DNA from: Treponema sp.
GTDB taxonomy: Bacteria > Spirochaetota > Spirochaetia > Treponematales > Breznakiellaceae
Length of the DNA: 5,750 nt
Direction of reading: 5' to 3'
NCBI GenBank assembly: GCA_031284385.1
Contig: JAISZZ010000021.1
Coordinates: 1-5,750, forward strand
The first letter of the stretch is position 1. Every line of letters begins with the position of its first letter. The notes beneath the pieces were generated by a model, which saw only the letters and a list, made by a program, of their open reading frames with translations, was not told the DNA's origin and made no database searches. A program made the translations under genes and the position numbers. Shown here piece by piece: positions 1-5,654 of the stretch.

Positions 1-481
1 CATCCGAAGCACAAAAAATATGCAGATTCTGCTCGCCCAATACAAGATCACGGTTCAAAGCCGCCGCTGCGGCGCAAAATGACGGCACTCCGCTGACCAT
101 TCGTGTCTCAAAACCCGCCTCGTCCGCCAGTTTGCGCAGATAACCGAAGGTTGAATACACGGAAACATCTCCCAGTGTCAGGAAGGCCACATCCGCACCC
201 TCATTCAACTTTCCGGCTATCACGCCGAAAGCGCTGTTATGATGGGAACGCATCAATTTTTTATCGGATGTCATCGGTATAGTAAGCCGGATTTTTTCTT
301 TTTTATCGACTTCCGGCATGGCGGCGCGGGCGATTTCAAACGCGGCGGCCGTCCTGCCTTCGCCTGAATCTATGAATGAAACACAGCCGCAGGCCGAAAT
401 CGTTTTAAGAGCCTTAACCGTTATAAGCTCTGGATCGCCAGGCCCTACGCCGACTCCGTACAAAACACCTTTAGTTTTCAT
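1..481 (-). CDS. cbiL: Cobalt-factor II / precorrin-2 C20-methyltransferase, partial (C-terminus off the left edge)
   Basis: Translating the minus strand from the ATG at 481-479 gives 160 residues with no stop before the window edge. The family is about 230-240 residues, so roughly the first two thirds is present. The N-terminus carries the glycine-rich motif GVGVGPGDPELIT (residues 9-21), TLGDVSVYSTF lies at 102-112 and GVPSF at 131-135. These are the landmarks of class III SAM-dependent tetrapyrrole methyltransferases, and the DxSVYST version is typical of CbiL/CobI rather than CbiF or CbiH. The family transfers a methyl group from SAM to C20 of the cobalt-bound dimethylated ring (cobalt-precorrin-2 to cobalt-precorrin-3) in the cytoplasm. 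The gene starts 7 bp after the cbiD stop, so it is the second gene of an operon. Having CbiD next to it favours the anaerobic enzyme CbiL over aerobic CobI. The subfamily call is firm; cobalt preference is inferred. Confidence 0.92.
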   Translation of the reverse strand, partial: MKTKGVLYGVGVGPGDPELITVKALKTISACGCVSFIDSGEGRTAAAFEIARAAMPEVDKKEKIRLTIPMTSDKKLMRSHHNSAFGVIAGKLNEGADVAFLTLGDVSVYSTFGYLRKLADEAGFETRMVSGVPSFCAAAAALNRDLVLGEQNLHIFCASD

Positions 482-484
482 GTA

Positions 485-490
485 TTCCTC
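485..490 (-). promoter_or_regulatory. Ribosome binding site of cbiL, overlapping the cbiD stop
   Basis: On the minus strand the sequence reads TGAGGAATACATG: the cbiD stop TGA (491-489) shares bases with a GAGGAA Shine-Dalgarno, four bases before the cbiL ATG (481-479). The overlap suggests translational coupling, in which ribosomes finishing CbiD expose or re-use the cbiL site. It also fixes the cbiL start. Confidence 0.75.
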
Positions 491-1613
491 AAATTCGCCC
501 TAAAAATCCATATTTTGATGAAAAAAACATAACTTCGCAATGAATGTTATATGCCCGCCGCGCGCAAAAATCATGTAGCCTTTGCCGCGTTTCGTCAAGA
601 ATTTTTTTGAACACAGGCTCCCAAAGGTCAGCCCCGCGCAATATGTCTATCGCGGCCTCGCTTGTGGCGCAGTTCAAAAGTTCAGCCGTCAAATCGCTGC
701 CCGCGCCGTACAGTCCAGCGAAAGCGGCAAATACGAATTGCCGCGCGTCTCCATATTTTGAGTGAGTGTTAAAACTGCCCGTTACCAATTTTACCAGTTT
801 ACCTATATGTCCGGCTATGAGTATATGGGAAAAACCGGATTCCGCCGCTAAGATTATACTTTCGCCGATGAAATTCGCGCATTTTACGGGGCGCAGTTCT
901 GGGTGGCGGCGGGCGAGGAAGTCTATGCCGATGTTTCCCGGCGTGAGAGTAACGCTGTCCATGCCCAAAGCCCTAAGCATTGAAAGTTCCGCCTTGACCG
1001 AGCCTAAAAAACCCGCCTCGCTTACCGGTTCCACGAGTCCCGTAGTACCGAGTATCGAGAGGCCGCCCACGATACCGAGCCTTTTGTTGAATGTGCGTTC
1101 CGCGAGTTTTTCGCCATCCGGTATTGATATAGTTATGAGGAGGCCGCCTGCGAAGCCTGCATTTTCGCAGGACTCGCGGACGGCATCCGCTATCATGCGG
1201 CGCGGCACGCTGTTTATGGCCGCCGCTCCGCAAGGCGCGTCCAGACCAGGCAGAGTTACTACGCCGACCCCTTCTCCGCCCTCGATAGTGAAACCCGTGC
1301 CGGAACGTTTTTTGACTGCAGCGTATACAAGGCAGCCAGATGTAACATCGGGGTCGTCGCCGCCATCTTTTTGTATCGCGCAGACTGCCACAGCGTCCGT
1401 TCCCGCGCCGTCATAGCGGCGGTCCAGCAGCGGCAGTTTTAGCCGCTTTCCGGACGGCGTTTCAATTTCTATTTCCGCGTTACGGTCATTCCGCGGTCCG
1501 CAGTCCAGCAGTAGAGCCGCCGCGCCTCCTGCCGCCGCCGCCGCACACGAGCCCGTAGTATAGCCGTACCGGAGTTTTTTTCCGTCAACAATTTTGTAGT
1601 CTTTACAAGCCAT
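489..1613 (-). CDS. cbiD: Cobalt-precorrin-5B C1-methyltransferase CbiD
   Basis: This 374-residue protein is of normal length for CbiD. The family methylates C1 of cobalt-precorrin-5B with SAM to give cobalt-precorrin-6A, a step of anaerobic corrin-ring synthesis, in the cytoplasm. The diagnostic blocks occur in order: LRYGYTTGSCAAAA (14-27), KDGGDDPDVTSG (82-93), EGGEGVGVVTLPGL (111-124), AAINSVPR (131-138), RTFNKRLGIVGGLSILGTTG (173-192), NFIGESI (247-253), GHIGKLVKL (268-276) and NTHSKYGDAR (282-291). The protein appears complete, with no missing block. The ATG at 1613-1611 sits directly before the conserved N-terminus; the site upstream of it (TAGGT) is only a weak Shine-Dalgarno. It is the first visible gene of a minus-strand operon, followed after 7 bp by cbiL. 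Codon use is GC-rich, unlike the AT-richer lipoprotein gene to the right. Confidence 0.97.
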   Translation of the reverse strand: MACKDYKIVDGKKLRYGYTTGSCAAAAAGGAAALLLDCGPRNDRNAEIEIETPSGKRLKLPLLDRRYDGAGTDAVAVCAIQKDGGDDPDVTSGCLVYAAVKKRSGTGFTIEGGEGVGVVTLPGLDAPCGAAAINSVPRRMIADAVRESCENAGFAGGLLITISIPDGEKLAERTFNKRLGIVGGLSILGTTGLVEPVSEAGFLGSVKAELSMLRALGMDSVTLTPGNIGIDFLARRHPELRPVKCANFIGESIILAAESGFSHILIAGHIGKLVKLVTGSFNTHSKYGDARQFVFAAFAGLYGAGSDLTAELLNCATSEAAIDILRGADLWEPVFKKILDETRQRLHDFCARRAYNIHCEVMFFSSKYGFLGRI

Positions 1614-1752
1614 TTACCTATTTTGCATTAAGTTTTTGATGGTGGGAAGTCTCCCGCGCTTACGGTCAGTAATTTTACATTTACCCGTCCGGTTCAGCTG
1701 CGATTCACGAATTGTACGAATGACACGGCGCGAATTACTACAATGAGGCGAT
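1614..1752 (-). other. Leader / promoter region of the cbiD operon (no clear promoter)
   Basis: This 139-bp stretch lies between the terminator of the upstream unit and cbiD, so the cobalamin promoter should be here. On the minus strand there is a -10-like TACAAT (1716-1711), but no good -35 element sits 16-18 bp upstream of it. I see no B12-box (GCCACTG-type) sequence or conserved cobalamin-riboswitch core. A 4-bp stem GGGA/TCCC near 1645-1656 is too weak to interpret. The region is placed by context; its function is not shown by sequence. Confidence 0.3.
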
Positions 1753-1784
1753 AAAAAAAGCCCAACCGGATAGGTTGGGCTTTT
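1753..1784 (-). terminator. Intrinsic terminator of the glycine-rich/lipoprotein transcript
   Basis: GCCCAACC (1760-1767) and GGTTGGGC (1773-1780) form a perfect 8-bp stem with the 5-base loop GGATA, extended by A-T pairs on both sides. Read on the minus strand, the hairpin is followed by a run of seven T (1759-1753), the classic Rho-independent form. It lies about 50 bp after the stop at 1838 and before cbiD, so it ends the lipoprotein transcript and insulates the cobalamin operon. The T run on the plus strand is only four, and no plus-strand gene leads into it. Confidence 0.9.
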
Positions 1785-1837
1785 AGCTTAAACAAGTTTA
1801 CACCTGTTCAAGGGTTTACTAAGCTTACTCGGTAGAC

Positions 1838-2827
1838 TCAGTCCTCTGCCGTAACATCGGTGTCTTTCTTCAATAAAATCACTTCGAATTTGCCGTTGCC
1901 CAAACCTTCAGTCGTTGCGTAATCGGCATCCCCATCACTAAACATTTTGGCCGAGTCCTTGTTGAAAATGTAGTATTCCGGCTTGTATAAGCTCTCGTAA
2001 CCGTCAGTATAGTTGTAACCACTGATATAAGAAGTGCCGCCTGTGGCCGCGCTGACTTTATCATTATTGGACTGACCGGCATAACCGCCATAATAACCGC
2101 CGCCTGCGCCTGAATTGCCTTCCCATATTGTGGCGTTGCTCTTTTTCTTAGCGCCGGATTGGCCTGTTCCGTCCTTTATGAGCTTGATATCGCCGTCTAT
2201 GAGCGGCTTAACGCCGGCAATTCCTTGAGCTCGTCTTCCCTCCCCAGTAGGAGTATCATTGGATGTTTCTTTTCCGCCTGGGCCTGGCGTTATCGGGTAC
2301 CAGCGGTCAGCTTCCTGAGCGCCGCCGCCGCCGCCTGCCGCGACCATTATGCGTTTACCGCCGATACGGACATCGGTTGCGCCGCCGCCGCCCGCGCCGT
2401 CAGGAAATACCGACTGAATGCCGATACCGCCCTTGCCGCCGCCGTTAAAGCCTGCCGCGATATAGTCTGTTCCGTGGTGGAGGTAACTGCCGCGTCCCTG
2501 TCCGCCCAAATAGAATGTTAATTTAAGCCCAGCTCTGAGCCAGATAATGCCTTCTGTTTTTGCACCGCGTCCGCCGTAAGCGATACGCAGCTCAGTGGGT
2601 CCGGCCCTAGTTACCACATTGCCGCCCTGCGCTCCCCAAAGCGTGATTTTATAATAACCGGCATCCGCTACTTGCCAAGTATATATGCCGTTACCACTGT
2701 TTATTTCTTTTGAAGACACAACTACCGTATTCCTATTAGCGTCAACAGGCGTATCGCCTGTAGTGGTAATATTCGGGGCAGATACTAATGCCGTATAAAT
2801 TACAGGCGTATACGGTTGATTAAACAA
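1838..2827 (-). CDS. Glycine-rich domain (Gly_rich / ALK-LTK-like), out-of-frame 3' part of the upstream lipoprotein gene
   Basis: The 329-residue open frame ends at TGA (1840-1838). It contains GIYTWQVADAGYYKITLWGAQGGN (split here as GIYTW at 47-51 and LWGAQGGN at 63-70), LTFYLGGQG (103-111), GFNGGGKGG (126-134), GGGGATDVRIGG (146-157), MVAAGGGGGA (161-170), GAGGGYYGGYAG (240-251) and GGTSYISG (263-270). This series matches the bacterial glycine-rich domain family (PF12810 type), a secreted or surface beta-rich fold of unclear biochemical role. There is no signal peptide. The nominal start is TTG with no Shine-Dalgarno, and the first true Met is residue 161, inside the domain; a GTG at residue 37 has AGGA 11 bases upstream but is weak. 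The frame is open leftwards through the linker QTGESSLITP into the poly-C run, so I infer that it is the C-terminal domain of the gene at 2833-4434. Confidence 0.8.
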   Translation of the reverse strand: MFNQPYTPVIYTALVSAPNITTTGDTPVDANRNTVVVSSKEINSGNGIYTWQVADAGYYKITLWGAQGGNVVTRAGPTELRIAYGGRGAKTEGIIWLRAGLKLTFYLGGQGRGSYLHHGTDYIAAGFNGGGKGGIGIQSVFPDGAGGGGATDVRIGGKRIMVAAGGGGGAQEADRWYPITPGPGGKETSNDTPTGEGRRAQGIAGVKPLIDGDIKLIKDGTGQSGAKKKSNATIWEGNSGAGGGYYGGYAGQSNNDKVSAATGGTSYISGYNYTDGYESLYKPEYYIFNKDSAKMFSDGDADYATTEGLGNGKFEVILLKKDTDVTAED

Positions 2828-2832
2828 CGGCG

Positions 2833-4434
2833 TTATGAGAGATGATTCACCTGTTTGGGGGGGGGGGGGAACACTATCTCTTTTCCCCCAGCATCGGTCG
2901 GTACACCCTCCGGCAGGGGATTTGTTTTTTCGTTTTGAATATTTTTCGTGCCCTTTTTTACTTCTTTCTCGAAGTTCGCCATCGCTGATTTAAGACTGTC
3001 AACTTGGGCTACGATGTTTGTTTGGACTATGCCTTTTATTGCAGTGTCCTCTTTCTCGCTATTACCATCTAGTGCCTTTGCTTCAGTAAATAACACACTA
3101 TCGGGCTTTGCATAAAGCGCTTCCGCCGTGCTAATTGTGCCGGCTAACACTTCATTAGCAGCCTTGCCTACATACTGAAAACCTTCTTCAACTTTAGCTA
3201 CGTCTTCAGCTTCGCCTTCGCCTTCGGTATCAGCCTTAGATATAATTGGATACCCTATTTTTAGTGCATTTGCCTCGGTGATTTTATTGCCTAGCTCCGA
3301 TCTGTCAAGCCAACCGTCGGCAGGCGCTATGGCAGTACCATTTCCTATAGCTTTGTTAAAAGTATTAATTCCAGCCGTCAAATTATCAGTAGCCGTCTTA
3401 ACTTCTTCCTGCGTGGCATCCGTGTTATTTCTTACCGTTTCCGCTGCTGTGATCAAGCCCTGCAAAGTGTTCAATGCATCTGTGGATACCCACTTTTTGC
3501 CTACCGGGACTTGGTCGGCGGCGGTCGCGACAAAAACACCAGTTTTTGCTGTGATTGCCGATAATATCGCGCTTATGAGATCAGTTTTGTCAACATACGC
3601 TGAACTGGTTATATGAATGACAACCTTCTCATAATCTTTGGTAAACAATTCAACGCCGTTGAAATCGTAAATTTCGGCAACATTGATAAGTGCGTTTTCC
3701 GGGATATTGTCACCGTAATCGGATATAACCAAAGCTTTATTGACATCTGTCTGTGATGCCGTCGCCGCCTCGATAGATGCCGTTCTCTCTGCCGCTTTAT
3801 CTTCAGCTAATTCTTCGTTAATATATTCATCAGAATAGATATACAGCATCCAGTCTACATAATAATTATCATCATCTACACTGCCGTCCAACACTAAAAT
3901 CTCGTTGCCAAAATCATCAATGACCAATTTATTGGGGTCGTTGTTCCATTTGATTTTTTCGGCAAGAGGTTGGGGCAAGACATGAAGTAAACCGCCGGCG
4001 TATGAAACATCTAGCGTAGTAGTTTTTAGTGTTATCAATTCAACGGTTTCCTGTTTCGCCTTTCCGACATCGAACTTGCCTGTGTATGCGGGATCGTAAT
4101 AAGTACCTTCATCGCTGTCAGGTATCAATTTGACATCCCCAGTCCCCGTATACTCGCTAGTTACGGTAGTAGTTTTGGATGTACCGTCCAGCAATGTTAC
4201 AACCGCTCCGGTTAGTATGTGGCCGGGAGTCGCCGAATACAAGAGATCTCCATTTAACTCGTCGTAAGTTACAACGATATGACTAGGTATATAATCAAGA
4301 TTGATTTTACCTGCCTTCATAATATAATGTACCGATTTATCGGGGGAAATATCCCCAATATCATCTGAACAACCGACAAAACCCGCAAGAATAAAAAATC
4401 CTGCCGTCAAAACTGAAAGCATTCTCTGTTTCAT
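2833..4434 (-). CDS. Surface lipoprotein with FIVAR-like helical repeats; ends just after a poly-C run
   Basis: The frame encodes 533 residues from the ATG at 4434-4432, supported by AGGAG seven bases upstream. Residues 1-22 are a lipoprotein signal: basic MKQR, a hydrophobic stretch, then lipobox FVGC with Cys22 as the predicted lipidated residue. Residues 30-200 look beta-rich and are unrecognised. Residues 283-365 resemble a FIVAR-type helical repeat (VPVGKKWVS at 309-317, NNTDATQEEVKTA at 336-348, FNKAIGNGT at 359-367). Residues 378-496 look like a second, diverged unit ending FEKEVKKGT. An acidic GEGEAED insert lies at 405-411. The protein ends with FPPPP (522-526), encoded by the 13-C run, and then KQVNHLS before TAA, which looks like an out-of-frame tail. 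The likely location is an outer surface, tethered by lipid; the binding partner is unknown. Lipoprotein call firm, repeat family moderate, C-terminus suspect. Confidence 0.85.
   Translation of the reverse strand: MKQRMLSVLTAGFFILAGFVGCSDDIGDISPDKSVHYIMKAGKINLDYIPSHIVVTYDELNGDLLYSATPGHILTGAVVTLLDGTSKTTTVTSEYTGTGDVKLIPDSDEGTYYDPAYTGKFDVGKAKQETVELITLKTTTLDVSYAGGLLHVLPQPLAEKIKWNNDPNKLVIDDFGNEILVLDGSVDDDNYYVDWMLYIYSDEYINEELAEDKAAERTASIEAATASQTDVNKALVISDYGDNIPENALINVAEIYDFNGVELFTKDYEKVVIHITSSAYVDKTDLISAILSAITAKTGVFVATAADQVPVGKKWVSTDALNTLQGLITAAETVRNNTDATQEEVKTATDNLTAGINTFNKAIGNGTAIAPADGWLDRSELGNKITEANALKIGYPIISKADTEGEGEAEDVAKVEEGFQYVGKAANEVLAGTISTAEALYAKPDSVLFTEAKALDGNSEKEDTAIKGIVQTNIVAQVDSLKSAMANFEKEVKKGTKNIQNEKTNPLPEGVPTDAGGKEIVFPPPPKQVNHLS
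2857..2869 (-). repeat. Homopolymer tract G13 (C13 on the coding strand), candidate phase-variation tract
   Basis: Thirteen consecutive G on the plus strand lie inside the lipoprotein coding frame, about 25 bp before its stop. C13 gives the 533-residue form. C12 would give FPPPPNR and then TGA. C14 (also C11 or C17) would enter the frame of the glycine-rich domain. Runs of this length are known to be hypermutable by slipped-strand mispairing and are also hard to sequence. The run falls between two protein domains, where a proline linker tolerates length change. Confidence 0.85.
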
Positions 4435-4441
4435 GGCTTTT

Positions 4442-4446
4442 CTCCT
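4442..4446 (-). promoter_or_regulatory. Ribosome binding site of the lipoprotein gene
   Basis: AGGAG on the minus strand sits seven bases before the ATG at 4434-4432. This is a strong Shine-Dalgarno at ideal spacing and fixes the start, giving a standard lipoprotein signal peptide. No comparable site precedes the glycine-rich frame, which supports that frame being translated only as an extension of this gene. Confidence 0.85.
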
Positions 4447-4512
4447 AATTTTAGTTTCTAAAGATAGACCGTTTTATCAGCGGCATCCCAATCTGCCTAT
4501 ACAGATACCTAT

Positions 4513-4541
4513 AGTCTACCCGAATTTTTCAAGAAAGTCAA
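4513..4541 (-). promoter_or_regulatory. Sigma-70-type promoter for the lipoprotein gene
   Basis: On the minus strand, TTGACT (4541-4536, five of six to consensus) is followed after 17 bp by TAGACT (4518-4513, four of six). Transcription would start near 4506, giving a leader of about 70 bases before the ATG. GTCTAC (4514-4519) and GTAGAC (4573-4578) flank the -35 region as a short inverted repeat, which may be chance. The spacing and the -35 match are good; the -10 is imperfect. Confidence 0.6.
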
Positions 4542-4706
4542 TAGCTGAATTGTCTAATAATTACCCGGCTGAGTAGACAGGACAAATGACACAGTAGGGA
4601 AAAAACCCATAAGAGATATAATGCTAATAAGTACAGTCCTTATGCCGTAACTGCGGAGTTTAACAATGAGGGTTGTCCTAGTCAAACGCGCCTTTCATCT
4701 AAAACC

Positions 4707-4739
4707 ATATACCGGTATATAGGCAAAAAATGTTTGCCT
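4707..4739. repeat. Palindrome ATATACCGGTATAT next to a 7-bp hairpin
   Basis: Positions 4707-4720 form a perfect 14-bp palindrome centred on ACCGGT, the symmetry expected of a dimeric regulator site. Immediately after it, AGGCAAA (4721-4727) pairs with TTTGCCT (4733-4739) around a 5-base loop. Neither is followed by a T run, so a terminator is unlikely. Function unknown. Confidence 0.6.
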
Positions 4740-4751
4740 TAGTAAGGGAGG

Positions 4752-4779
4752 CGGATTTGCCACGGCAAGGGAAAATCCG
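4752..4779. repeat. Inverted repeat CGGATTT/AAATCCG with an inner stem
   Basis: CGGATTT (4752-4758) pairs with AAATCCG (4773-4779). The enclosed bases contain a second short stem, TTGC (4757-4760) with GCAA (4765-4768), which competes for the last two bases of the outer arm. Seven A follow on the plus strand (4781-4787), so on the minus strand a T run precedes rather than follows the hairpin. It does not fit an intrinsic terminator in either direction. Confidence 0.5.
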
Positions 4780-4841
4780 TAAAAAAAGTGGAAAACCGCC
4801 TAAATATAGCGGAATTGGGGCGGCGGATTGGGGGGTAGCGT

Positions 4842-4863
4842 AATAACCGCTTGCACGGTTATT
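4842..4863. repeat. 8-bp hairpin AATAACCG/CGGTTATT
   Basis: AATAACCG (4842-4849) and CGGTTATT (4856-4863) form a perfect stem with the 6-base loop CTTGCA. A short T-rich stretch follows on the plus strand, so weak terminator activity is possible, but no plus-strand gene is seen upstream. It is the first of three hairpins within 140 bp. Confidence 0.6.
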
Positions 4864-4867
4864 TTAT

Positions 4868-4890
4868 GAGTTTGCGTTTAGCGCAAACTC
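4868..4890. repeat. 9-bp hairpin GAGTTTGCG/CGCAAACTC
   Basis: GAGTTTGCG (4868-4876) pairs perfectly with CGCAAACTC (4882-4890) around the loop TTTAG. It begins only four bases after the previous stem. No T run follows on either strand, which argues against termination and leaves RNA structure or a protein-binding site. Confidence 0.65.
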
Positions 4891-4917
4891 CACACAATAG
4901 ATAAGCGGGTATGAAGC

Positions 4918-4979
4918 GAGGGGGGCGCGACGGTAAAGTCCCTGTATGCCTCAAATGGTATGGAAACAGCGCCCCCCTT
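4918..4979. repeat. Long GC-rich stem (AGGGGGGCGC/GCGCCCCCCT) enclosing a 40-base loop
   Basis: AGGGGGGCGC (4919-4928) is perfectly complementary to GCGCCCCCCT (4969-4978), extended by a G-T pair (4918/4979). The 40-base interior can form further pairs: GAC (4929-4931) with GTC (4938-4940), and ATGCC (4946-4950) with GGTAT (4957-4961) including one G-T pair. A ten-base GC-rich arm match is unlikely by chance, so this is the best candidate in the window for a structured RNA or a folded DNA end. No known RNA family is recognised. Confidence 0.65.
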
Positions 4980-5038
4980 CCCTAACCTTCTTAGTGAATT
5001 ATTTGAACAACCCTAATCAAATTCTTTCGGTTACATTT

Positions 5039-5068
5039 CGCCGGCAGTGTATGTAAATACGCCGGCAG
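5039..5068. promoter_or_regulatory. Direct repeat CGCCGGCAG x2 at 21-bp spacing, candidate operator
   Basis: CGCCGGCAG occurs at 5039-5047 and again at 5060-5068, a 21-bp offset that puts both copies on the same face of the helix. The second ends two bases before the -35 box of the plus-strand promoter. Because GCCGGC is self-complementary, the pair can also fold: GCCGGC (5040-5045) with 5061-5066, and GTAT (5049-5052) with ATAC (5057-5060). The position suits an activator or repressor site; the regulator is unknown. Confidence 0.55.
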
Positions 5069-5070
5069 GT

Positions 5071-5099
5071 TTGACAGGCTGGCGGTTAACGGGTATGAT
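5071..5099 (+). promoter_or_regulatory. Near-consensus sigma-70 promoter
   Basis: TTGACA (5071-5076, full consensus) and TATGAT (5094-5099, five of six) are separated by exactly 17 bp. Transcription should start near 5105-5107. That makes the GTG at 5106 nearly leaderless and favours translation from the ATG at 5124. This is the strongest promoter in the window. Confidence 0.85.
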
Positions 5100-5123
5100 G
5101 TACTTGTGAGCATGGGAAACCGT

Positions 5124-5654
5124 ATGAAAAAATTCCTGTATTTTATGTTTTTAGTCTTGTGTTTTGCGGCGCTTAACCGGTGCGAGCTTTGGAATAAGCC
5201 GCTGGCCGAGCCGCTGCATATTCGTTCCATTTTTGTTTCAAAGCATCCGTCTATATCGGAGTTTGCGCCGGGAAGTATGCCTGCGGAAAGCGGAAAATGG
5301 GCGGAACTTGGCTTGGAAATATCCGGTATAAACAATATGGATACGGCGCGGGTTCTGAAACCGGAAGAATACGCGGTAGAACTTCCTCCCGACGCTGATT
5401 TGGAAGCGGGTGAAATACCTGTAACAGTAAGACATAATGAATACACAGATGTAATAACCAGCTTTACGATAAAGGTAAATAACGGCGAGTATGAGATTGA
5501 CTGGTTCAAGGATGACAATAATAATTTTGTGTATACGGAACCGCGTATAATTTCCGAAAAAGAATTTGATGAGGATAACCGCGTCCGTGTAAAGCTGGAA
5601 ATAATTCCGGCGGCAGGCTATGAGTATATTGACGGCAGCTTAGCTTATGATTGA
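5124..5654 (+). CDS. Putative exported lipoprotein with Ig-like region, unrecognised family
   Basis: From the ATG at 5124 this gives 176 residues. I chose that start because the promoter places the RNA start near 5106, GGGAAA (5114-5119) can act as ribosome binding site, and the protein then begins MKKF like a signal peptide; GTG 5106 or ATG 5112 would add six or four residues. A hydrophobic stretch (4-17) leads to LNRC with Cys20. Arg before the Cys is unusual for a lipobox, so lipidation is possible but not certain; Cys13 is a less likely alternative. Residues of about 70-105 contain YAVELPPDADLEAG and a later SFTIKV, a pattern like bacterial Ig-like domains. The frame ends at TGA 5652-5654, three bases before a run of 18 C, so the real gene may be longer if the consensus is wrong here. 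Function unknown, probably surface or periplasmic. Confidence 0.7.
   Translation: MKKFLYFMFLVLCFAALNRCELWNKPLAEPLHIRSIFVSKHPSISEFAPGSMPAESGKWAELGLEISGINNMDTARVLKPEEYAVELPPDADLEAGEIPVTVRHNEYTDVITSFTIKVNNGEYEIDWFKDDNNNFVYTEPRIISEKEFDEDNRVRVKLEIIPAAGYEYIDGSLAYD

Larger units (their letters stand above)
1838..4434 (-). other. Reconstructed single gene: lipoprotein with switchable glycine-rich C-terminal domain
   Basis: Codons of the lipoprotein frame start at positions divisible by 3, whereas those of the glycine-rich frame start at positions leaving remainder 1. Adding one base to the C13 run (or removing two) joins them exactly: VFPPPP, then QTGESSLITP, then LFNQPYTP and the glycine-rich domain, with no stop. 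The joined protein would have 526 + 10 + 329 = 865 residues: signal peptide, helical repeats, proline linker, glycine-rich tip. One promoter, one ribosome binding site and one terminator bracket the whole stretch, as expected of one gene. Whether the shift is biological slippage or a sequencing error cannot be decided from the consensus. Confidence 0.75.
4542..5038. other. Non-coding divergent region rich in inverted repeats
   Basis: About 500 bp between the two divergent promoters holds no credible gene in either direction: open frames are short or lack start signals and protein character. The left part (4542-4700) shows nothing I can name. From 4707 onward there is a close series of inverted repeats (listed separately) and two imperfect copies of GCGGAATTGGGG (4809-4820 and 4823-4834). 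No tRNA, rRNA, CRISPR repeat or transposase fragment is visible. It could encode a structured RNA, be a decayed non-autonomous mobile element, or be regulatory DNA. Confidence 0.6.

Noticed and set aside
544..1416. Plus-strand open frames of 73 and 216 residues opposite cbiD
   Set aside because: They lie antisense to a gene with all CbiD motifs, have no ribosome binding site and show no recognisable protein character; GC-rich codon bias keeps the opposite strand open.
2159..2521. Plus-strand open frame of 120 residues rich in Ala and Arg
   Set aside because: It is the antisense image of Gly codons (GGC/GCC) in the glycine-rich domain, with no start signals.
3278..3616. Plus-strand open frame of 112 residues
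   Set aside because: Antisense to the lipoprotein gene, without ribosome binding site or domain pattern.
4842..4863. Possible plus-strand intrinsic terminator
   Set aside because: The stem is only 8 bp and AT-rich, the T run is short, and no plus-strand gene precedes it.
4908..4925. TATGAAGCGA resembles part of group II intron domain V
   Set aside because: The complementary half and the AGC triad context are absent, no reverse transcriptase is present, and the bases instead lead into the stem at 4918-4979.
5106..5123. GTG at 5106 as start of the small exported protein
   Set aside because: The promoter puts the transcript start at about this base, leaving no room for a ribosome binding site; ATG 5124 gives a normal signal peptide start.
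4991..5518. Minus-strand open frame of 175 residues
   Set aside because: It runs across the promoter and most of the plus-strand exported-protein gene, is Ser-rich in the way antisense frames often are, and has no upstream start signals.
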